A stretch of 64,000 nt of DNA. Origin: VGBV01 sp963813725 (GTDB lineage: Bacteria > Actinomycetota > Thermoleophilia > Solirubrobacterales > 70-9). Shown here piece after piece: positions 45,304 through 54,203 of this stretch. The DNA lies in NCBI GenBank assembly GCA_963813725.1, contig CAWFAI010000011.1:1-64000 (forward strand), written 5' to 3'. The translations under genes and the position numbers were made by a program. Position 1 is the stretch's first letter. Each line of letters starts with the position of its first letter. Under the pieces are notes generated by a model. The model did not search any database, was not told where the DNA came from, and worked only from the letters and a program-made list of their open reading frames with translations.

Positions 45304-46284
45304 ATGGGGAAGAGGGCCTGGATGGCGATCGCCGCGGTCCTGGCGCTGGTCGCGGCCGGCGCTGTGCTCACCGCCTGCGGAGACGACTCGGAGGAGACCG
45401 AGGTCACCGCGATGAGCTTCAACACCTGGGGCGGCGGCGCCAACGAGAAGAAGCCGATCGACGAGACGGTGGCGGCGATCCAGGCCGCGGAGGCCGACGT
45501 GATCGGCGTCCAGGAGACGCGGCTGGAGGGACCGCTGTGCACGGCCGAGTTCTGCCCGCCGCGCGGCCCCAGCGTCGCCCAGGAGCTGGCCGACGCGCTG
45601 GGCTACGAGGTCTATGAGCAGAAGGCGGTGAACGAGGCGCTGTGGGCGAACGCGATCCTGAGCCGCTACCCGATCAAGGGCGCGACCCCGAATGACCTCG
45701 GCGTCGAGCTGGACGTCGACGGTCGCTCGGTCTACGCCTTCAACATCCACCTCGACGACGCTCCCTACCAGCCCTACCAGCTGCTCGACATCAAGTACGG
45801 GAAGGCGCCGTTCATCGACACCGCCGAGCAGGCGGTCGCCTCGGCCGAGGAGACCCGCGGCCCGGCGATCGAGCTGCTGCGCGAGGACCTGGCCGAGGCG
45901 GACGACGCCGACGCCGCCTTCGTCTTCGGCGACTTCAACGAGCCCTCGGGCCGCGACTGGACCGAGGAGGCGGTCGCCGCAGGCAACCAGCCGATCGCCG
46001 TGGACTGGCCCAGCTCGCAGGCGGTCGAGGACGAGGGCTTCGTGGACGCCTACCGCGAGGCGAACCCCGACCCGGTCGAGAAGCCCGCCTTCACCTGGAC
46101 GCCGACCAGCAAGCCGACCGTGAAGTGGGACCACCACGACCGCATCGACTACGTCTTCGCCCGCGGAGACGACCTGACGGTCGAGGACGCCTCGATCGTC
46201 GGCGAGGCCGAGGGCACCTCGGAGATCGTCGTCGACCCGTGGCCCAGCGACCACCGCGCGGTGGTCGCGACCGTCGGCTTCTAG
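45304..46284 (+). CDS. Secreted endonuclease/exonuclease/phosphatase-fold lipoprotein
   Basis: 326 residues. Lipoprotein signal (AVLALVAAGAVLTACGDD, Cys about 24). Mature part is an EEP-fold enzyme: MSFNTWGGG, VQETRLEG (metal Glu), NIHLDDAPY, VFGDFNEPSG (Asp/Asn), RIDYVF and PSDHRAVVATV (catalytic His pair). Outside the cell this family acts as sphingomyelinase, nuclease or phosphodiesterase. It could gain phosphate or cleave lipid. Monocistronic; a possible TATAGA -10 at 45288 precedes it. Confidence 0.88.
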   Translation: MGKRAWMAIAAVLALVAAGAVLTACGDDSEETEVTAMSFNTWGGGANEKKPIDETVAAIQAAEADVIGVQETRLEGPLCTAEFCPPRGPSVAQELADALGYEVYEQKAVNEALWANAILSRYPIKGATPNDLGVELDVDGRSVYAFNIHLDDAPYQPYQLLDIKYGKAPFIDTAEQAVASAEETRGPAIELLREDLAEADDADAAFVFGDFNEPSGRDWTEEAVAAGNQPIAVDWPSSQAVEDEGFVDAYREANPDPVEKPAFTWTPTSKPTVKWDHHDRIDYVFARGDDLTVEDASIVGEAEGTSEIVVDPWPSDHRAVVATVGF

Positions 46285-47453
46285 CTGCGACCGCGCGGTG
46301 GACGCGAGGGGCCTCGCAGCGCGGTTAGTAAACGACCACCGCGGTTCCCAGCGGACGCGAACTTGTAGAGGCCCCTGGCCTCGGGCGCGGGGACGCGGAC
46401 GCATCCGTGTGACGCCGGGTAGGTGGGCACGTCCGGGTACTCGTGGAAGGCGATGCCGTTGTTGAAGTAGGAGGCGTACGGAAGCCAGGTCTGGAACGGC
46501 ACCGACCACGACTGCAGCTCCTTGCGGAAGACCTCGTAGCGCCCGCTGGGGGTGATCGTTCCCGGCGCGCCGCTCGAGGTGTGGATCGCGCGCTTGGTGC
46601 GCCCGCCCTCCACCAGCAGGGTCACGCCCCGCTCGCGATAGACCTCGAGCCGCTTGGCCGGACCGCCCGGCCGCGGCTTCGGCCGCCGCGCCCTCTGCAG
46701 CGCCCGGGCGGTGATCGGGCCGACGACGCCGTCGCGGCCAAGGCCCTCCCACGACTGGAACGCGATCACCGCCTGGGTGGTGTGGTAGCCGGCGGCGCCG
46801 TCGATGGCGCGTTTCGGCAGGTATGCCAGCTTCGCGAGCTTCGTCTGGACCGCGCGGGTCCCGGGCAGCTTCGGCCCCCTGGCCCTGACCGCCGTCCTCG
46901 GCCCTCGCTTGGGCGCCGCCAGCTCGCGGCGATCGACCCTGGGCTCGACCACCGTGCCGCCCGCGAGGATGCGCGCGTTCTCGATGCCCTCGAACTGGGT
47001 CAGCGTGTAGGTCACCTGGGCCACGCGGGCGTCCAGGTCCGCCTCCTGCTCACGGCTGCGCTGGGCGGGATCGGCCGGGACGCCGCCCGCGAACTCGGGC
47101 GAGAGCTTCACGATCGCCGTCCCGCCCTCCCCCACGTCGAGCTCCTCCAGCGAGGCGCCCTCGGGGATCTGGGTCTCCACAGGGACATCGCCGGTGGCGC
47201 GCTGCCCGGCGGCCGGCCCGTCGAGCAGCTCCCGCACGGCTGCCCTGGGTCCGGCGTCCGGCGAGTCGGCCTCCACCGGCTCGAACTGCTCCCCCGCCGT
47301 GAAGAAGAGCTTCGCGCCCTCGGCCGCCCGCCGGTCCGAGTCCCCTCCGTCATCCCCGCCCCCGCAGCCCGCGACCCCACCGCCCGCGATCAGCATCAGC
47401 GCGGCCGCGCCGGCCGCGGCGCCCCTGCGCATCCATGTTCCGGCCGCCCTCAC
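46281..47453 (-). CDS. L,D-transpeptidase lipoprotein with GerMN and PG-binding domains
   Basis: Lipoprotein signal with lipobox GVAGC. Then a GerMN domain (about 45-165: VKLSPEFAGG, ARVAQVTYTLTQFE), a PG_binding_1 domain (LPKRAIDGAAGYHTTQAVIAF) and a YkuD L,D-transpeptidase domain with HEYPDVPTYPASHGCVRV (catalytic His and Cys). It makes 3-3 cross-links in peptidoglycan. The last codons look shifted: dropping one base near 46351 gives FASA then GTAVVVY and a stop at 46325, the usual ending, so the true C-terminus is probably there. Confidence 0.9.
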   Translation of the reverse strand: MRAAGTWMRRGAAAGAAALMLIAGGGVAGCGGGDDGGDSDRRAAEGAKLFFTAGEQFEPVEADSPDAGPRAAVRELLDGPAAGQRATGDVPVETQIPEGASLEELDVGEGGTAIVKLSPEFAGGVPADPAQRSREQEADLDARVAQVTYTLTQFEGIENARILAGGTVVEPRVDRRELAAPKRGPRTAVRARGPKLPGTRAVQTKLAKLAYLPKRAIDGAAGYHTTQAVIAFQSWEGLGRDGVVGPITARALQRARRPKPRPGGPAKRLEVYRERGVTLLVEGGRTKRAIHTSSGAPGTITPSGRYEVFRKELQSWSVPFQTWLPYASYFNNGIAFHEYPDVPTYPASHGCVRVPAPEARGLYKFASAGNRGGRLLTALRGPSRPPRGRS

Positions 47454-47472
47454 CGGGCGAGAGGCTAGTCGC

Positions 47473-48300
47473 CTAGACCTTGCGGTATCGCGACTCGAAG
47501 AAGGCGCAGTAGCCGCCGTAGACCAGCAGCCCCACCGCGACGATGCCCAGGATGACCGGGCCGAGGCTCTGGCTCGCGAGCTCCTGAAGCGCCCCGTCGA
47601 GGCCGATCGCCTCCTTGGGATCGTGCTCGACCGCGGCCTTGATCAGGAAGGCGCCGATCATGGACGAGACCACCGCCAGCGCCGCGTGCCCGGCGGTCCC
47701 GGCGACGGTCGCGACGCGCTCCTCGTGCTCGTTCATCCGCTCGAGCTCGAGTTGCTCCATGAACTTGTGCGAGGCCGACCTGTAGGCCTCATAGGCCCCG
47801 ACCCCGATCAGGACGGCGCCGATCGCGATCACCAGCGCGACGCCGTAGGGCTCATCCAGCAGGGACTTGGTGACGCTGTCGGGCTCGGTCTCGCTGTGGG
47901 CGTGGTCAGTGGTCAGGAAGCGGACGGTGTAGATGAACAGCCCGGCGTAGGTGACCGCCAGCGCCACCGAGCCGATGCGCTCGGCGGTGGCGTGCGGGCC
48001 GCTCTCGCCCGGCGGGCCCCAGATCGCGATCTTCAGCCGCCAGAGCACGTATCCGGCAAGCCCGATCGCGAGCAGGACCAGCAGCACCTCCCCGAACGGC
48101 TGCTCGGAGATGGCCGCGATCGCGCCCTCCTCGGGTTGGGCCTTGTTGCGATCGCCCAAGGCGACGTCGAGCGCGATCATCGCGACGACCCCGTAGAGGA
48201 GCCCCTTGGCGATGAAGCCGAGGCGGCCGAGGCCCTTGGCGGGTGCGCTGTGAGCGCCGCGGTGCGCGCCGCGCTTGGCCGTCCTCGCTCCGGCGCTCAT
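47473..48300 (-). CDS. DUF1206 membrane protein
   Basis: 275 residues, six TM helices arranged as three similar pairs, typical of DUF1206 (GRLGFIAKGLLYGVVAMIAL, ALDVALG and two later repeats of the GxxG...Y pattern; YGGYCAFFESRYRKV at the end). The role is unknown; the family is widespread in actinobacteria. Divergent from a small membrane protein, 44 bases apart. Confidence 0.88.
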   Translation of the reverse strand: MSAGARTAKRGAHRGAHSAPAKGLGRLGFIAKGLLYGVVAMIALDVALGDRNKAQPEEGAIAAISEQPFGEVLLVLLAIGLAGYVLWRLKIAIWGPPGESGPHATAERIGSVALAVTYAGLFIYTVRFLTTDHAHSETEPDSVTKSLLDEPYGVALVIAIGAVLIGVGAYEAYRSASHKFMEQLELERMNEHEERVATVAGTAGHAALAVVSSMIGAFLIKAAVEHDPKEAIGLDGALQELASQSLGPVILGIVAVGLLVYGGYCAFFESRYRKV

Positions 48301-48344
48301 GGTTCTGGAGGATTGCCGATGCGCCCGACGGGTAAACCTCCGGC

Positions 48345-48620
48345 GTGACGACCGAGCGAGAGCGAGGTATCCCGGACGAATCCGAGGTCGCGGCCGAGGA
48401 AGGCCGGACCGCCTTGCGCGTCGAGCGGGGAGCCCCCTCCTGGCTCAACGTTCCCCTCTACGGCGTGCTGGTGATCGGCATCCTCTTCATCTTCATGTCC
48501 CTGATCCTGGGCTGGGCTCCCGGGTTCCTGCTGATCGGCGTCGTGATCGCGATCGTCGGCCTCGGGATCGCGCTCAACCCACGCCGCTCCTCCCCCGCCG
48601 GCGGCACGCAGGACGACTGA
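48345..48620 (+). CDS. Small two-TM membrane protein
   Basis: 91 residues from a GTG. A charged N-terminal 30 residues precede two TM helices (YGVLVIGILFIFMSLILGW, GFLLIGVVIAIVGLGIAL) and a short Ser/Pro/Gly tail. No family name. The downstream 36-codon stretch may be a second tiny membrane peptide in the same transcript. Confidence 0.65.
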   Translation: MTTERERGIPDESEVAAEEGRTALRVERGAPSWLNVPLYGVLVIGILFIFMSLILGWAPGFLLIGVVIAIVGLGIALNPRRSSPAGGTQDD

Positions 48621-48638
48621 GAGCGCGGCGCAGACCCT

Positions 48639-48746
48639 CTGTTCCTCTTCTTCTCCAACACCCTCGGCTGCGCCGGCTCTCTGCTCGTCTCGCTCGCCGT
48701 CACCGCAGTGCTGCTGCTGGTGCTGGGCGTGATCGAACTCGGCTGA
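48639..48746 (+). CDS. Possible 35-residue membrane peptide, non-AUG start
   Basis: After the 91-residue gene the same frame continues as FLFFSNTLGCAGSLLVSL, AVTAVLLLVLGVIELG and a TGA. The pattern N-x-L-G-C-x-G-SLLVS is one I associate with tiny actinobacterial membrane peptides. No ATG, GTG or TTG is present; a CTG at 48639 or an indel at the start would be needed. Confidence 0.35.
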   Translation: MFLFFSNTLGCAGSLLVSLAVTAVLLLVLGVIELG

Positions 48747-48828
48747 GTGTGCCCAGTTGCATCTTGGTCGCGACCGCGATGCCGTACCTTCTTAATCGTT
48801 CGATGCTGTCGCGGCAAAGGAGAAAGAC

Positions 48829-49489
48829 ATGGGATTGAAGATCGGCGACACCGCACCTGACTTCGAGGCTGACTCGACCGAGGGCAGGATCAAGCTTCCA
48901 CGACTGGCTCGGCGACAGCTGGGGCGTCCTCTTCTCCCACCCCAAGGACTTCACGCCCGTCTGCACCACCGAGCTGGGCTACATGGCCAACGCCAAGCCC
49001 GAGTTCGACAAGCGCGACGTCAAGATCATCGGGCTCTCGGTTGATCCCACTGACAAGCACGAGGAGTGGGCCAAGGACATCGAGGAGACCCAGGGCACGG
49101 CGCCCAACTACCCGCTGATCGCGGACGCCGATTTTCGGGTCTCGAAGCTCTACGACATGCTCCCCGCCGAGGTCGAGGGCGATCCGGCCGACCGCACGCC
49201 GGCCGACAACCAGACCGTTCGCAACGTCGTCGTCGTGGGCCCCGACAAGAAGGTGAAGCTGATCCTGGTCTACCCGATGACGACCGGTCGCAACTTCGAC
49301 GAGGTCCTGCGCGTGATCGACTCGCTGCAGCTCACCGCCAACCACAAGGTCGCCACCCCGGTCAACTGGAAGCAGGGCGACGACGTGATCATCGCCGGCT
49401 CGGTCAGCGACGACGAGGCCAAGGAGACCTACCCGGACGGCTGGGAGTCGCCGAAGCCCTACATCAGGATCGTTCCGCAGCCGAAGTAG
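48829..49489 (+). pseudogene. 1-Cys peroxiredoxin (Prx6 type), frameshifted
   Basis: AAAGGAGAAAG precedes ATG 48829. MGLKIGDTAPDFEADSTEG is the normal entry; one extra base near 48895 (AAGCTTCCAC) breaks the frame, then GVLFSHPKDFTPVCTTELGY carries the peroxidatic Cys and PVNWKQGDDVIIAGSV the Prx6-type C-terminal domain. Joined length about 219, full for the family. It reduces peroxides, for example H2O2 made by the amine oxidases, though no link is shown. Likely sequencing error. Confidence 0.88.
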
Positions 49490-49498
49490 GCGAGGGGG

Positions 49499-51380
49499 TC
49501 AGCGCTTCTTCTTCTTCTTTTTTTTCTTCTTGCAGCGCTTCTTGGCCTTGCCCTTCTTGCGCTTGCTCTTCTTGGCCTTCCCCTTCTTCTTGCCCTTCCG
49601 CTTCTTCTTGCAGCTCTTCTTCTTGCCTGCCACTCCGGCGGCATCGAGCGCGTTGGGGTCGAGCCGCACCGGGCGCGAGACCGAGGGGACGCCCTGCTGG
49701 TTCAGCAGGAACAGCATGTAGTAACCGGGCGGCGCCACGTTGGCGCTGGGCGGTGCGACCACGTTGATGCCGACACCATCGACAATGCTCGAGACCGCGA
49801 GCTCGACGTGGCGCTGGTTCATGTCGTAGCCGTGGGTGGTCGCGGCCGGTGCCATCAGCACCGCCCGTGAGACCTTGCTGGGACTCTTGACGCCGAACTT
49901 GTCACCCCACTTGACGGCGGTGGGAGCGGCGCTGATTGCCGGTCGCGCCCCCTTGAACAGGTATGGCGGGGAGTAGATCTCGGCCGTGTCCGAGGTGACT
50001 CCGCCGTTGTAGTTGTCGCCGGCCGAGAGCACCCGTCCGTCCGGGAGCAGCGCGGCCGTTGAGTGGTAGGCGCGCCCCTCCGCCTGCGAGGCACCGAGAC
50101 GCCACGAGCCGCTTGTCGGGTCATAGATCTCGATCTGCCGCTGCTCGTCCTCGAACGTGTACAGACCCTGGGCGCCGGAGCCGACCCCGCCGCCGACCGC
50201 GACCTTCGAGCCGTCGGGCAGCAGCACGGTGTTGTGGTGGCTGCGCCCGATGTTCAGCGAGGGAGCGGGCTGCCAGCCCTGCCCCGGGTTCGCGTCGTCG
50301 ATCGTCTCCGCCGTGCGCAGGGCGCTGTCGGACGGCGTGCCGCCCATGATCGTCACCTTGCTCGACCCGGCGGGGGGGCCCGGCTCCAGCACCGAGGTGC
50401 TCCAGAGGCGGTAATCGGAGAAGTTGGGGAGATCCTGCCAGCTGAAGGCGTTGCCCGGCGCCGGGCCGACCGGGTTGAAAGACCAGCTGTCGAAGGGATC
50501 GGGGCCGGCGACCAGCGTGCGGCCGCTCGGCATCAGGAAGTTGCGCGGATAGAGCTCCCCCTGGTCGGTCGGCTGGCCGGCCGCCCCGCGCGTGGCGATC
50601 GTCGTGATCTGGCCGACGCCGTTCATGTTGGGGCTGGGCGTGAACAGCTCGATCGTCGTTGTTCTTCGCGGGGGTGCCGCTTTCGTCGTAGCCGTCCATG
50701 ATCACGACCCGCCCATCCGGCTGCAGCACCTGGCTCGGATACCAGCGCCCGTGCGGCATCGAGGGCTGCTCGGTCCAGGTCTCGTTGAAGGGGTTGAACG
50801 TGTAGACCCTGTTCAGGCCCTGCCAGTCGGTCGTGCCGTCCTCGTACCGGAGGTTGCCGCCGGTGACCAGGACCCGGCCGTCGGCGAGCAGCACCTGGCC
50901 GGCGCACCAGATGTTGGCCGCCTTCGTCTGCCCCGGGTTGTCGGGGTCCGGCACCTGCGGGGGATCGACGCGGGTGGAGGCGCCTGTGGCCGGATTCCAG
51001 AGCCAGGCCTGGGCTGTGTTGTCGCGCGCCTCCGGCGAGAGCGGATAGGACCACCACATCACCTTGCCGGTCGGCAACACGACCGTATGGATCCCGAACA
51101 CCGGGATCGGGAACGGCGCCCCCCACTGGCCGACCTGCGACGGCGGACCGACGGCCGCGATGGTCGCGTCGGAGCCGTCCTCGGCGTCCGAGGGATCGCC
51201 CAGTTCCGAGGAGCGCGACGCCTGCGCTGCCAGGCTGCGCTGCAGGGCGTGCTCGGCGGCGTGCTGGGGACCGAGCGCCTGGGTTTCGACCCGGCGGATC
51301 TCGGCCTCGTCCAGGCCAGCGGGCAAGACCGGTGAATGCGCTGCCGACGCCGCCTGGGGGATCAGGACCGACCCAATCAA
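49499..51380 (-). pseudogene. Secreted kelch/galactose-oxidase-like protein with polylysine tail, frameshifted
   Basis: Two frames join near 50655. N-part: signal-like LIGSVLIPQAASAAH, QWGAPFPIPVFGIHTVVLPT, MWWSYPLSP, VLLADGRVLVTGGN and FNETWTEQPSMPHGRWYPS. C-part: LYPRNFLMPSGRTL, GRSHHNTVLLPDGSKVAVGG and a DUF1929-like domain (YSPPYLFKGARPAI, NVAPPGYYMLFLLN), as in galactose/glyoxal oxidases. It ends in about 45 residues of almost pure Lys with two Cys. Start uncertain; TTG 51380 is inside the signal peptide, so the true start is probably further upstream. Confidence 0.8.
49505..49630 (-). repeat. Low-complexity AAG-rich tract encoding the lysine tail
   Basis: About 125 bases made almost only of AAG/AAA codons, encoding the Lys-rich C-terminus with RCKKKKK and KKKSCKKKR stretches. 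Slippage-prone. Confidence 0.85.
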
Positions 51381-51609
51381 GAGAAGGCAGGCCAGCGCGA
51401 TACCCGCTCGTTGGCTGCGGCGATCCGGCCGCCGGTGGCCGCGGCGGCGCGATTTCCTCGGGCAAAGCGGTGCTCTGGTGCAGCGGGACCCTCCCTCGTG
51501 CGATGCGGCGACAAAACCCCCACCCGTGCCACTACGGGTACAGACAGGCTAGCGGCCGGAGACGAGGGTGTCCACCGGCAACCGTCAGCCGCCGACGCCC
51601 GGACGTCGG

Positions 51610-52173
51610 CTAAGCGCCCCGGCGGCCCAGCAGGTGGTTGGTCACCTCGGCCAGGGCGATCCCGATCAGGGAGCCGGCGATGACGTCGGTCGGGAAGTGG
51701 ACGCCCGTGTGGACCCGGGAGTAGGCGACGACCGCCGCCAGCACGGTGAGGGGCGGGGTCGCCGCCGGCATCCCGTGGCCCGCGCCGGCCGCGAAGGCGA
51801 AGGCCGCGGCCGAATGGCCCGAGGGGAACGACGCCGAGATCGGCATCCGCACTTCCCGGTCGGGCGGCGGCTCGCGGTCGCGGACCGGCCTGGCACGGCG
51901 CAGCGCCGGCTTCACGGCCACGTTCACGATTGCGGCGGTGACGCCCACCGACGCGAGGCCGCGCCACGCGGCGCGCCGGCCGCCCGAGCCGCCCGCGATC
52001 GCGAGCGCGGCCGCGGCGGCGATCGAGAGACGGGAGTAGTCGGCGGCGCTGGTGACAGCACCCATCGCCCGGTCCAGCTCGGGCGTCGGGGTCTCGGCGA
52101 TGGCGACGAGGACCGCCTTGTCGAGCGCGTCGAGCTCGGCGAGCGCGCGCTGACCTCGTGCTCCTTCCGTCAC
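51610..52173 (-). CDS. PAP2-family phosphatase
   Basis: 187 residues, about five TM helices. All three PAP2 motifs are present: KPALRRARP, FPSGH and SRVHTGVHFPTD. It dephosphorylates lipid phosphates such as phosphatidate or undecaprenyl pyrophosphate at the membrane. It lies 4 bases after the lipid kinase gene, so a kinase and a phosphatase for lipids form one operon. Confidence 0.92.
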   Translation of the reverse strand: MTEGARGQRALAELDALDKAVLVAIAETPTPELDRAMGAVTSAADYSRLSIAAAAALAIAGGSGGRRAAWRGLASVGVTAAIVNVAVKPALRRARPVRDREPPPDREVRMPISASFPSGHSAAAFAFAAGAGHGMPAATPPLTVLAAVVAYSRVHTGVHFPTDVIAGSLIGIALAEVTNHLLGRRGA

Positions 52174-52177
52174 GCGA

Positions 52178-53482
52178 TCAGCTCCCCGCGGGGGGCTTGC
52201 CGGCGGCGATCCTGGCGAGGGCGAGGAACCCCTCCCGCGCGCCGGACGGCAGGTTGGCCGACGGTGATGCCCCCGGATGCTTCGCCGCGATCAGGACGCG
52301 CAGCGCCGCCGGCCGGGAACGGAACCGCAGCGGCGCCTGGAGTGTCACGGCCTCGCCGTCGATCCCGGCCGCAACCGGCCCATCGGCGCTGACCTCGAAG
52401 TCATCGCTCACCCACTCGCGCCACGGGCGTCGTCCACCCGGCCCGGCGAAGCTCGCTTCTGGGGCGTCCGCGACCGCGATCCCCAGCACACCCTCGTCCA
52501 TTGTCGGCCGGGAGCCTGAGCCGATGACCCCTCCCAGCCGGTAGCGGTTGTTGGAGACGAGGATGACCGCGCCCGATGACTGCTCCTCCCCACCGGGCTC
52601 TCTCCAGCGCAGAGCGATGCCCCTCCCCTCGGGTCCCAGGACCTCGGGCAGCGTGTCCAGGATCGTCTTCAGCTTCGACTCGCGATAGCCCTCGCGCTGG
52701 ACGGCCTCGGCATAGATCCCCAGCGAGACGTTGTTGACGAAGACCTTGCCGTTGATCTCCGCCAGGTCCACCCGCCGCTCGCCCGCGTCGTCCCGGAACG
52801 CGTCGAGGGCGCCGACGACGTCATCGCGGTCCACGCCCAGATCGAGCGCGAAGTGGTTGCGGGTGCCGGCCGGGATGCAGGAGTAGGGCAGCTCGAGCTC
52901 CGAGGCGACCGAGGCGACGACCGCCTGCGAGCCGTCGCCGCCGGCCATCGCCAGCGCGTCCGCCCCGTCGGCGACCGCCCCGCGCACGAGCTGCTCCAGG
53001 TCGGTCCCGGGCGTGAGCTCGATCGGCTCGATCCCGCGCTTCCGCGCCTCGTCGGCGAGGCGGAACTTCTCGGCCTTTCCTCCCCCGGACTTCGGGTTGT
53101 AGAAGAGGGCCGGGCGCTTCGGCGGTGCGGCGACGCGGGGAAGCTGGGTGTGGACCCTGAACGCGGCCCGCGACGCCCCCGCCGCCAGCGCCAGCCCGGC
53201 CCCGATCAGCAGCGCATCGACCCAGTGGTCGCCATCGTCGATCAGATTGACCACCGCGACGATGAGTCCGAGGAGGGCGGCGCCCGCCCCCAGCCACCTC
53301 CGCGATCCCCTGCGAAGCAGGGCATAGCCCGCGGCGGCGATCGCGAACGCGGTTGCCCCCAACACGATCAGCCCGCGCGGGAACTCCTCCAACGCAACCG
53401 CGAAGGCCAGCAGCAGAGCCGCGGGTGGAAGCACGAGCGCCGCCACCGCGGCCACGCGATTCGTCCAGCCGTACGGGCTCAA
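52178..53482 (-). CDS. Diacylglycerol/lipid kinase with N-terminal TM domain
   Basis: About 434 residues from a TTG at 53482, which overlaps the stop of a 12-codon leader ORF (TTGA). Three or four N-terminal TM helices (VAAVAALVLPPAALLLAFAV and others) are followed by a DAGK catalytic domain: LFYNPKSGGGKAEKF, MAGGDGSQAVVA and IPAGTRNHFALDLG. Then a lipid-kinase C-terminal domain. It phosphorylates a lipid such as diacylglycerol. In-frame sequence upstream to 53776 is unlikely to be translated, as it lacks a ribosome site and consists of repeat remnants. Confidence 0.85.
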   Translation of the reverse strand: MSPYGWTNRVAAVAALVLPPAALLLAFAVALEEFPRGLIVLGATAFAIAAAGYALLRRGSRRWLGAGAALLGLIVAVVNLIDDGDHWVDALLIGAGLALAAGASRAAFRVHTQLPRVAAPPKRPALFYNPKSGGGKAEKFRLADEARKRGIEPIELTPGTDLEQLVRGAVADGADALAMAGGDGSQAVVASVASELELPYSCIPAGTRNHFALDLGVDRDDVVGALDAFRDDAGERRVDLAEINGKVFVNNVSLGIYAEAVQREGYRESKLKTILDTLPEVLGPEGRGIALRWREPGGEEQSSGAVILVSNNRYRLGGVIGSGSRPTMDEGVLGIAVADAPEASFAGPGGRRPWREWVSDDFEVSADGPVAAGIDGEAVTLQAPLRFRSRPAALRVLIAAKHPGASPSANLPSGAREGFLALARIAAGKPPAGS

Positions 53483-53489
53483 CGCATCT

Positions 53490-53700
53490 CGGTGAAACGG
53501 ACAGCGCGTGCGTACATCACGCCTCCTTGGTCGGGTGGGCCGAGCATATCCCCGGCGCGCTTCACGAGGAGGTCGGCAACACGGGAGCCTCACCCGCGAA
53601 CGCGCTGGGGGCCGCCCCTCTCCTCGACCCGTGCGGCGAGGGCCGCCACCGGGTCCACGTCGGTGAAACGAACGGCGCGTGCGACATCTCGGCCTCCTCG
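53490..53700 (-). pseudogene. Two truncated repeats of an ABM-like gene start
   Basis: The segment GGAGG...ATGT(A)CGCACGCGC...CGTTTCACCGA occurs at 53490-53527 and 53660-53700, 170 bases apart. Both encode RAVRFT after the start. The left copy reads MYARAVRFTEMR and stops against the lipid kinase start; the right copy has lost one base after ATG and continues TDVDPVAALAARVEERGG to a stop. Both look like truncated first exons of the same small-protein family, left by recombination. Confidence 0.55.
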
Positions 53701-53769
53701 TGGGCGGATCGCCGGTCTCGATCGGTCGCGGGGGGTCCGTCCAGGCCATGCTCAGCGCGGGTATGTCGG

Positions 53770-53988
53770 TCACCACGTCAGCTCGATCTCGAGCTCTCGC
53801 TTTTCGGTCTCGACCTCGAGCTCGACCTTGAGTTGCACCTTGTCGGGGACGGCGACATTGATCTTCATCCCGCCCTGCTCGAACTCGATGTCGTCGTCCT
53901 TGGCCAGCATGTTGGCCAGGTGCCTGAGGCGAGTGGCGATTTCCTTGCGTCCAAGGGTTTCCTTCTTCTCGATCTCGATGATGTCCAT
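53770..53988 (-). CDS. amphi-Trp domain protein
   Basis: 72 residues; the amphi-Trp fold is plain: an EIEKKETLGRKEIATRLRHL helix, then strands DIEFEQGGMKINVAVPD and KVELEVETEKRELEIELTW with the final Trp. The ATG at 53988 has AGGAG in front. The family occurs in archaea and bacteria; the molecular role is unknown. Alone, convergent with nothing and 200 bases from the carboxypeptidase. Confidence 0.88.
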   Translation of the reverse strand: MDIIEIEKKETLGRKEIATRLRHLANMLAKDDDIEFEQGGMKINVAVPDKVQLKVELEVETEKRELEIELTW

Positions 53989-54203
53989 GTCTCTCCTATG
54001 TCGGGGTTCTCTTGGCCTGAGCGCACCGCGGCAATGCGCTGGCGGTCGTTGATGCCCGCTTTGATGCCCGCCGAGATCATGCCTGAGAGTGCGGTGGTTG
54101 CAGGCATGCTGCTGCATCGGTCAGGGGAAATGAGCTGCACATCATGGGGTCATGTGAGCTCCGGGACAATCCGAGAGCGCGCGTGGCGGGGCTCAGCCGG
54201 ACG

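Noticed and set aside
49505..49630. Poly-pyrimidine tract as terminator
   Set aside because: It encodes in-frame lysines of the oxidase tail and has no stem next to it.
53483..53776. N-terminal extension of the lipid kinase to a GTG at 53776
   Set aside because: The stretch is Arg/Pro-rich, includes both repeat remnants on the same strand in another frame and has no ribosome site.
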